A stretch of DNA of 17,953 nucleotides from JBDSSS01 sp039928615 (GTDB taxonomy: Bacteria > Actinomycetota > Actinomycetes > Actinomycetales > Dermatophilaceae): contig JBDSSS010000160.1 in the NCBI GenBank assembly GCA_039928615.1, positions 1 through 17,953 on the forward strand, read 5' to 3'. Shown here in pieces: positions 13,322 to 17,953 of the stretch (positions within the stretch are counted from its first letter, which is position 1; the number at the start of each line of letters is the position of its first letter). Below the pieces are notes generated by a model. It did no database searches and had not been told where the DNA came from. It saw only the letters and a program-made list of their open reading frames with translations. Position numbers and translations under genes: made by a program.

Positions 13322-14170
13322 GTGAAGATCCTCTCGATCCAGTCCCACGTCGCCTACGGTCATGCCGGCAACTCGGCGGCCGTCTTCCCGCTCCAGCGGC
13401 TCGGGCACGAGGTGTATCCCGTGCTCACGGTGACCTTCTCGAACCACACGGGCTACGGCGCGACCCGCGGGCCGCTCATCGCTCCCGCCGACGTCGCCGA
13501 CGTGCTGCGCGGCGTCGAGGAGCGCGGCGCCTTCCCGGGGATCGACGCGGTCCTGTCGGGCTACCTCGGCGCGGAGACGGTCGGGCAGGTCGTGCTCGAC
13601 GCGGTGGCCCGCGTCAAGGAGGCCAACCCGAAGGCGATCTACTGCTGCGACCCCGTGATGGGCGACGTCGGACGCGGCTTCTTCGTCCGAGAGGGCATCC
13701 CCGAGTACCTGCGCGACGCGGTCGTGCCCCGCGCCGACATCCTCACCCCCAACCAGTTCGAGCTCGAGTTCCTCGTGGGCCGCTCGGTGCGCACCCAGGC
13801 CGACCTGCTCGCCGCGGCTGACGAGCTGCGCGCCAGCGGACCCGAGGTCGTGCTCGTGACGAGCGCCCTCACCGAGGACACGCCGGAGGGGACGATCCAG
13901 ATGGTCTGCGTCACCGGGGACGGGGCCTGGGCCGTGACGACGCCGATCCTGCCGATGACGGTGCGCGGTGGCGGCGACGTCACCGCGGCGGTCTTCCTCG
14001 CGCACTACCTCACCGACGGGGCACGGGTCGCGCTGAGCCGGACCGCCGCGACGATGTATGCCGTGCTCGAGCAGACGCACGCCAGCGGGTCGGAAGAGAT
14101 GCTGCTCATCGACGCGCAGGACGCCATCGCCCACCCCGTCGAGGTTTTTGAAACTTCGTCGATCAGATAG
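13322..14170 (+). CDS. pdxY: Pyridoxal kinase (PdxY type)
   Basis: The 282-residue protein is a ribokinase-fold B6-vitamer kinase that phosphorylates pyridoxal (and possibly related vitamers) with ATP in the salvage route to pyridoxal 5'-phosphate. The N-terminal SIQSHVAYGHAGNSAAVFPL is the family substrate-binding signature. YCCDPVMGD (108-115) is the conserved phosphate/metal segment. LTPNQFELEFL (141-151) is typical of the family. The catalytic base is Asp219 in VRGGGDVTAA; the family more often has G-V/T-G-D there, so Arg at the first position is a mild variation. Length is normal for PdxY. The GTG start follows a leaderless-type -10. A strong intrinsic terminator follows 47 bases after the stop. 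Confidence 0.92.
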   Translation: MKILSIQSHVAYGHAGNSAAVFPLQRLGHEVYPVLTVTFSNHTGYGATRGPLIAPADVADVLRGVEERGAFPGIDAVLSGYLGAETVGQVVLDAVARVKEANPKAIYCCDPVMGDVGRGFFVREGIPEYLRDAVVPRADILTPNQFELEFLVGRSVRTQADLLAAADELRASGPEVVLVTSALTEDTPEGTIQMVCVTGDGAWAVTTPILPMTVRGGGDVTAAVFLAHYLTDGARVALSRTAATMYAVLEQTHASGSEEMLLIDAQDAIAHPVEVFETSSIR

Positions 14171-14204
14171 CGCCAGACGTTGGCGCAGGGGCCTCGGGCC
14201 GCGT

Positions 14205-14210
14205 TATAGT
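14205..14210 (+). promoter_or_regulatory. TATAGT -10 element directly before the terminator hairpin
   Basis: TATAGT is a near-ideal actinobacterial -10 element and ends six bases before the first base of the terminator stem at 14217. A possible -35, TTGGCG at 14180-14185, is 19 bases upstream, slightly long. If it is active, transcription would begin at the hairpin itself and yield an RNA of about 47 nt. Confidence 0.3.
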
Positions 14211-14216
14211 CGGCTT

Positions 14217-14263
14217 GCGCCGTTCCGCATGACCACCCCTGACCGTGCGGAACGGCGCTTTTT
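14217..14263 (+). terminator. Strong Rho-independent terminator after pdxY
   Basis: GCGCCGTTCCGCA (14217-14229) and TGCGGAACGGCGC (14246-14258) form a perfect 13-bp stem with a 16-nt loop, followed at once by TTTTT (14259-14263). It is the only canonical U-tract terminator I see in the window. It ends the pdxY transcript and insulates the downstream ATPase gene. Confidence 0.9.
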
Positions 14264-14414
14264 CATGCCCCGGGGCGACGGATTCCGTCGTCGGTCGGGA
14301 CGGCTGGTGCGGTTCACGGGTCAAGGCTTCGGGTTCGGTCCACCCGGTGAGCGCCCGCGCGACACGCCGATCGGCTCGTATGCCGCTCTATCGGCCCCAC
14401 GCTAGAGATCCGTA

Positions 14415-14420
14415 TAGCCT
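14415..14420 (+). promoter_or_regulatory. Leaderless-type -10 element (TAGCCT) of the AAA+ ATPase gene
   Basis: TAGCCT, within TATAGCCT, is followed by six bases (GCGATC) and the GTG at 14427. There is no Shine-Dalgarno. This fixes the GTG as the start, with the mRNA probably beginning at the start codon. Confidence 0.5.
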
Positions 14421-14426
14421 GCGATC

Positions 14427-15674
14427 GTGGACCCGATCACGAACCCCTATGCCCCCGGCGCCGGTCAGCGGCCCCCCGAGCTCGCCGGACGCGACGAGCA
14501 GCTGCGGACCTTCGACGTCGTCCTCGAGCGGATCGCGCGCGGCCGCTCCGAGCGATCCATCGTGCTGACCGGCCTGCGCGGCGTGGGCAAGACGGTGCTG
14601 CTCAACGCGCTGCGGTCGGCCGCGGTCCGGGGCGGCTGGGGGACGGGCAAGTTCGAGGCCCGCCCTGACCAGCGCCTGCGCCGTCCCCTCGCCGCCGCTG
14701 CCCACCAGGCCGTCCGCGAGCTCGGGCACCCGCGCACCGACCAGGTCGACCACGTGCTCGGCATCGTCAAGAGCTTCGCGCTGCGCGACGCCCCCTCCGG
14801 CGCCAAGCTCCGGGAGAAGTGGCAGCCGGGGATCGACGTGCCGGCGGTGGGCGGCCGGGCTGACTCCGGAGACATCGAGATCGACCTCGTCGAGCTCTTC
14901 ACCGATATCGGTGGTCTCGCGGCCGACGTCGGCAAGGGCATCGCCTTCTTCATCGACGAGATGCAGGACCTCGACCCCGAGGACGTCTCCGCCCTGTGCG
15001 CGGCGTGCCACGAGATCTCCCAGTCTGGACTGCCCGTCATCGTCGTCGGGGCGGGGCTGCCGCACCTGCCGGCGGTCCTGTCTGCGTCGAAGTCCTACTC
15101 CGAGAGGCTCTTCCGCTACTCCCGGATCGACCGTCTGCCGCGCGACTCCGCCGACCGCGCCCTGGTCGGCCCCGCGTCGGAGGAGGGCTGCGACTTCACC
15201 CCCGAGGCCCTCGACGAGATGTATGCCGTGACGGCCGGCTACCCGTACTTCATCCAGGCCTACGGCAAGGTCGTCTGGGACGTCGCCCCCACCTCGCCCG
15301 TCGGTGTCGACGACATCCGGATGGCCGTGCCGGAGGCGGAGTCCGAGCTGGCGGTCGGCTTCTTCGGCTCCCGGTTCGAGCGGGCCACCCCTGCGGAGCG
15401 GGAGTACCTGCGGGCGATGGCCGACGCGGCGCTCGTCGAGCCTGCCACGGCGGAGGGCGACGACGATGCGGAAGCCGGCTCGACGGCATACCCCGCGGGG
15501 GAGCGCGACGCGGTGCCCACGTCGGCGGTCGCGGAGGTGCTGGGGCGCAAGCCGCAGTCGCTCTCGCCGGCGCGCGACGCCCTGATCAAGAAGGGGCTGA
15601 TCTACTCCGGGGAGCGGGGGCAGATCGCCTTCACCGTGCCGCACTTCGGTCGCTACCTGCGCACGCAAGCCTGA
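14427..15674 (+). CDS. AAA+ (AAA_16/ORC-like) ATPase with C-terminal winged helix
   Basis: The 415-residue cytosolic protein starts with NPYAPGAGQRPPELAGRDEQ, the usual lead-in of the archaeal-type/AAA_16 ATPases common in Actinobacteria. Walker A is G49-LRGVGK-T56 and Walker B is FFID177-E178. VIVVGAGLP (204-212) fits the sensor-1 strand. Residues about 318-412 form a winged-helix-like domain (ATPAEREYLRAMADA ... VLGRKPQSLSPARDALIKKG), interrupted by an acidic insert (EGDDDAEAGS, 343-352). By family it couples ATP hydrolysis to an unknown action, perhaps on DNA. No partner effector gene adjoins it, so a defence or STAND-type role is not supported here. It carries two copies of the octamer GTATGCCG. 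Confidence 0.82.
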   Translation: MDPITNPYAPGAGQRPPELAGRDEQLRTFDVVLERIARGRSERSIVLTGLRGVGKTVLLNALRSAAVRGGWGTGKFEARPDQRLRRPLAAAAHQAVRELGHPRTDQVDHVLGIVKSFALRDAPSGAKLREKWQPGIDVPAVGGRADSGDIEIDLVELFTDIGGLAADVGKGIAFFIDEMQDLDPEDVSALCAACHEISQSGLPVIVVGAGLPHLPAVLSASKSYSERLFRYSRIDRLPRDSADRALVGPASEEGCDFTPEALDEMYAVTAGYPYFIQAYGKVVWDVAPTSPVGVDDIRMAVPEAESELAVGFFGSRFERATPAEREYLRAMADAALVEPATAEGDDDAEAGSTAYPAGERDAVPTSAVAEVLGRKPQSLSPARDALIKKGLIYSGERGQIAFTVPHFGRYLRTQA

Positions 15675-15686
15675 CCCGGCAGGGGG

Positions 15687-15715
15687 TTGACGGGTCATCA
15701 CTGGGTTGCTTGCAT
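15687..15715 (+). promoter_or_regulatory. Possible promoter of the RibD/DHFR-fold gene
   Basis: TTGACG (15687-15692) is followed after 17 bases by TTGCAT (15710-15715), ahead of a gene with a good Shine-Dalgarno. The -10 lacks the conserved A at its second position, so this is a weak prediction. Confidence 0.3.
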
Positions 15716-15743
15716 GGTCAGATCCCAGCCCGGAGGAGCTCCC

Positions 15744-16385
15744 ATGGCGGTCCGCGTCGACCTCAACATCTCGCTCGACGGCGTCGCCACCCCGGCGGAC
15801 CCGACTCCCGAGGCGCCGATGGGCGCCGACTGGCCGCGGCTGACCGAGGCCTACGCCGCGACCCGCACCTTCCGCGAGCGGGTGCTCGGCGACTCGAGTG
15901 GCGAGGGGACGACGGGCCTCGACGACGCGTATGCCGCGGCCTACTTCGAGGGGGTCGGCGCCGAGATCATGGGTGCGGCGATGTTCGGTCTGCACACCTA
16001 CCCCGACGACCCGACGTGGACGGGCTGGTGGGGCGACGAGCCGCCGTTCCGGGTGCCCGTGTTCGTGCTCACCCACGTCGCGCGCCCGACCCTGACGATG
16101 GCCAACGGGACCTCGTTCGAGTTCCTGTCGGTGACTCCGGCCGAGGCCCTCGCGCGGGCCGAGGCGGTCGCGGGTGGTCTGGACGTCCGGATCGGCGGTG
16201 GCACCGGCGTGGTGCGAGACTTCCTGGGGGCCGGCCTCGTCGACCGACTCCACGTCAGCATCGCACCGGTCGTGCTGGGCCGCGGCGAGAGGCTCTGGGA
16301 CGACCTGAGGGTGCTGGCGAGTGGCTACGCCGTGACCAGTGAGACGGCCGAGAGCGGCACGATCCACGTCACCCTCTCCCGCTAA
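15744..16385 (+). CDS. RibD C-terminal / dihydrofolate-reductase-fold oxidoreductase
   Basis: The 213-residue protein belongs to the RibD_C (DHFR-like) family. Its signs are ISLDG (9-13) near the start, HTYPDDPTWTGWWGDEPPFR with VFVLTHVARP (107-114) in the middle, and the NADPH-binding IGGGTGVVRDFLGAGLVDRL (150-169), followed by LHVSIAPVVLGRGERLW. Actinobacteria carry many paralogues; most have unknown substrates, and it is not the riboflavin enzyme itself because the deaminase domain is missing. The start at 15744 is fixed by GGAGGAG five bases upstream. An earlier in-frame ATG would bypass this site. It follows the ATPase gene by 69 bases, probably with its own promoter. Confidence 0.85.
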   Translation: MAVRVDLNISLDGVATPADPTPEAPMGADWPRLTEAYAATRTFRERVLGDSSGEGTTGLDDAYAAAYFEGVGAEIMGAAMFGLHTYPDDPTWTGWWGDEPPFRVPVFVLTHVARPTLTMANGTSFEFLSVTPAEALARAEAVAGGLDVRIGGGTGVVRDFLGAGLVDRLHVSIAPVVLGRGERLWDDLRVLASGYAVTSETAESGTIHVTLSR

Positions 16386-16437
16386 CCCGCCGACGCCGCC
16401 TCAGAGAGTCGTCCCGTCTGGCTCCATCCTCTCTGAC

Positions 16438-16658
16438 ATGGATGTTCCGAAGGAGTTTGAGCGCGCGCTCGACAAGGGGGAGGGCTCGTCGGCCGAGGCA
16501 GTCTGGTCGCCTCACGAGTCGGATTCGCCATGGCATGTGTCCTGGTCGTGCTCAGTGCGGTGAGCTTCCTCTCCGGGGAGACTGACTCCGGATGGTTCAT
16601 GCTCGGCGCCGCGGTCCTCGACGTGGCCTTCGCCGCAGTCTTTCGATTCCTCTCCTGA
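16438..16658 (+). pseudogene. Small membrane-protein gene split by a frameshift
   Basis: From ATG 16438 one frame gives MDVPKEFERALDKGEGSSAE and stops at 16561-16563 after 41 residues. From about 16507 another frame reads SLVASRVGFAMACVLVVLSA and SFLSGETDSGWFMLGAAVLD, ending AAVFRFLS at a TGA (16656-16658). That is two hydrophobic helices joined by a short polar turn. Neither half makes a sensible protein alone, while joined they give a roughly 73-residue protein with a charged cytoplasmic N-terminus and two helices. I infer an indel near 16500-16507. Alternatively the second half is its own 42-residue ORF from ATG 16530. No Shine-Dalgarno is evident for either. Confidence 0.5.
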
Positions 16659-16667
16659 GCACGGCGA

Positions 16668-16685
16668 CTGACCGAAGCTGGTCAG
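16668..16685. terminator. Short inverted repeat between convergent genes
   Basis: CTGACC (16668-16673) and GGTCAG (16680-16685) pair perfectly around a 6-nt loop, ten bases after the end of the small membrane-protein frame and before the convergent oxidase gene. The perfect palindrome CTGTGGCCACAG follows at 16713-16724. No T-run is present, so terminator function is a guess from position. Confidence 0.3.
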
Positions 16686-16777
16686 AAAGGACGGGCCGGC
16701 CACCCTGCTGTTCTGTGGCCACAGGCCGCGATGATGAGCCGTTCGCACGCATCGGGGAGGACCGGAGCGGCCCGCCC

Positions 16778-17953
16778 TCACGCCATGGCCGGCGGGATGT
16801 TCTGGTTGACGTGAAAGAGGTTCTCGGGGTCGTAGCGACGCTTGACGGCGACCAGGCGCGGGTAGTTTGCCGCATACGAGTCGTGCACGCGCCCGCTGCC
16901 CTCGTCCATCAGGAAGTTGACGTAGGTGTCTCCGGACGAGGTCGGGTGGAGTTCGCTCCAGTAGTCCTTGGCCCAGCTCGCGATCAGCTCGGCGTTGGTG
17001 GGGTCGGGGTCGACACCGACGATGACCGCCGCCCAACCGCCGTCACGGTGCGCGAAGGCCGTGGCGCTGGATCCGACCCGCGACGCGGCCCCGCCGACGG
17101 GGTACATGTGCATGGTCGAGTGGCCGGTTGGCAGCAGCGCTCCGTACTTCTCGTGCACAGCGATCGCCTCGTCGCTGATCTCGGTGCAGAAGTCGGACCT
17201 CCAGTACCACTGCAAACCCGCCGGGTAGAGCCCGTCGAAGGCCTGCTGCAGCGCATCGAACGGCATCTCGTGCAGACCGACCACGAGCGGAGAGCCGAAG
17301 TCGCGAACCGGCGCCGTGACCTCGTCGGCCTTGGCGAGCGGCCCGGTGTAGCACCAGACGATGCCGCAGACCTTGCGTCCCCACAGGGCCTCGGGGAACG
17401 GCGGTGCCGGCGGCACGGTGAGCAGCCCGATCCAGCCGCTCAGCTCCTCGGGCAGGCTCGGCAGCAGCTCGCGGTACCACTGCATGACGGCGCGGGTGTC
17501 GTCCAGGTCGTAGAGCACCGGCCCGCCGAGGATGTGGCCGTTGTCGCCGATCGGGTGGCAGGCGAAGGTGAACGACGTGACGACGCCGAAGTTGCCGCCG
17601 CCGCCACGAAGCGCCCAGAACAGGTCGGCGTGGGTCTCACTGTCGGCGTGCACGAGCGAGCCGTCTGCGAGCACGACATCGGCGGCCAGGAGGTTGTCGA
17701 CGGTCAGACCGAACCGTCGGGTGAGGTAGCCGATTCCGCCGCCGAGGGTGAGCCCCCCGACGCCGGTGCTCGCCAGAAAGCCTGAAGGAGTGGCCATCCC
17801 GAAGGCGACCGTGGCGTGATCGACGTCGCCCCAGGTGCAACCGCCGTCGACGCGCACGGTGTGCGATTGCGGGTCAGCCGTCACGCTGTGCATCGGTGAG
17901 AGGTCGAGCACCAGGGCGTCGTCCCAGACCCCCAGCCCGGCCGCGTTGTGGCC
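16778..17953 (-). CDS. BBE-type FAD-linked oxidase, 5' end outside the window
   Basis: The visible 391 residues lack only the N-terminus. The frame enters from the right with GHNAAGLGVWDDALVLDLS; the first His is where this family often attaches FAD through an 8-alpha-histidyl bond. The FAD-binding core follows: GVGGLTLGGGIGYLTRRFGL, then ADSETHADLFWALRGGGGNF and GVVTSFTF. The C-terminus YDPENLFHVNQNIPP is the berberine-bridge (BBE) domain. The cysteine used by bicovalent members, four residues before GVGG, is Leu here, so only single covalent linkage is expected. The family oxidises sugars, alcohols or secondary metabolites with oxygen as acceptor; the substrate here is unknown. There is no biosynthetic cluster within view. 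Confidence 0.88.
   Translation of the reverse strand, partial: GHNAAGLGVWDDALVLDLSPMHSVTADPQSHTVRVDGGCTWGDVDHATVAFGMATPSGFLASTGVGGLTLGGGIGYLTRRFGLTVDNLLAADVVLADGSLVHADSETHADLFWALRGGGGNFGVVTSFTFACHPIGDNGHILGGPVLYDLDDTRAVMQWYRELLPSLPEELSGWIGLLTVPPAPPFPEALWGRKVCGIVWCYTGPLAKADEVTAPVRDFGSPLVVGLHEMPFDALQQAFDGLYPAGLQWYWRSDFCTEISDEAIAVHEKYGALLPTGHSTMHMYPVGGAASRVGSSATAFAHRDGGWAAVIVGVDPDPTNAELIASWAKDYWSELHPTSSGDTYVNFLMDEGSGRVHDSYAANYPRLVAVKRRYDPENLFHVNQNIPPAMA

Noticed and set aside
14229..14405. 58-codon Arg-rich ORF starting inside the terminator loop (MTTPDRAERRFF...)
   Set aside because: Only about 70% of third positions are G or C, much lower than in real genes here. The start codon is buried in a perfect terminator stem and there is no Shine-Dalgarno.
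14427..15674. AAA+ ATPase as part of an anti-phage or STAND-type system
   Set aside because: No effector, sensor repeat or partner gene is adjacent. The neighbours are a pyridoxal kinase and a RibD-like reductase, each with its own expression signals.
14388..16367. 659-residue minus-strand open frame across the ATPase and reductase genes
   Set aside because: It is antisense to two well-supported genes, spans their intergenic region, and shows no domain.
16778..17953. Start of a natural-product biosynthetic cluster around the BBE oxidase
   Set aside because: No synthase, transferase or regulator is present on the visible side. A lone BBE oxidase is common in actinobacteria.

Overview
The window is high-G+C DNA (about 70%) with strong G/C preference at third codon positions. 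It carries typical actinobacterial families: an actinobacterial-type Fpg/Nei protein, a ThrE exporter, an MecA_N-type lipoprotein PBP, an App1 phosphatase and a CD225 protein. This points to a chromosomal segment of an actinomycete, probably near the Intrasporangiaceae; that placement is inferred from gene content and style, not from a marker gene.

Layout. 1-344: what looks like a broken sensor-kinase fragment on the minus strand. 345-671: intergenic, with an operator-like inverted repeat and two strong hairpins. 672-2478: two minus-strand genes, a four-helix-bundle stress-type protein and a ThrE-like amino-acid exporter. 2500-5800: a looser, accessory-looking stretch. It holds a small two-helix membrane protein with an overlapping 30-codon upstream ORF, a DUF3267-type metalloprotease gene that has lost its catalytic middle, a glycine-zipper ORF with a frame break, a secreted chymotrypsin-fold protease, and a zinc-finger/NERD-domain protein. 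5818-8453: a lipoprotein penicillin-binding protein and a GNAT-like protein, both minus strand. 8591-12332: plus-strand genes for an App1-type phosphatase, an Fpg/Nei glycosylase translationally coupled to a nucleotidyltransferase-like protein, and a Thr/Pro-rich lipoprotein. 12357-13262: minus-strand CD225 membrane protein and a single-domain rhodanese. 13322-16385: plus-strand PdxY-type pyridoxal kinase ending in a strong intrinsic terminator, an AAA+ ATPase with a C-terminal winged helix, and a RibD/DHFR-fold reductase. 16438-16658: a small membrane-protein gene that looks frameshifted. 16778-17953: the 3' part of a BBE-type FAD oxidase on the minus strand.

The genes do not form one pathway. 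Most are independently transcribed housekeeping or accessory genes, and I find no convincing multi-gene defence, biosynthetic or mobile system. Two window-wide signals stand out more than any single gene. One is the octamer GTATGCCG, present 14 times on the two strands where under one copy is expected from base composition. The other is a recurring promoter layout in which a TAGNNT/CAGNCT -10 element lies 6-7 nt before the start codon with no Shine-Dalgarno, indicating leaderless transcription for at least seven genes. Genes with a clear Shine-Dalgarno (DUF2383, ThrE, the small membrane protein, the RibD-like reductase) form a separate class.
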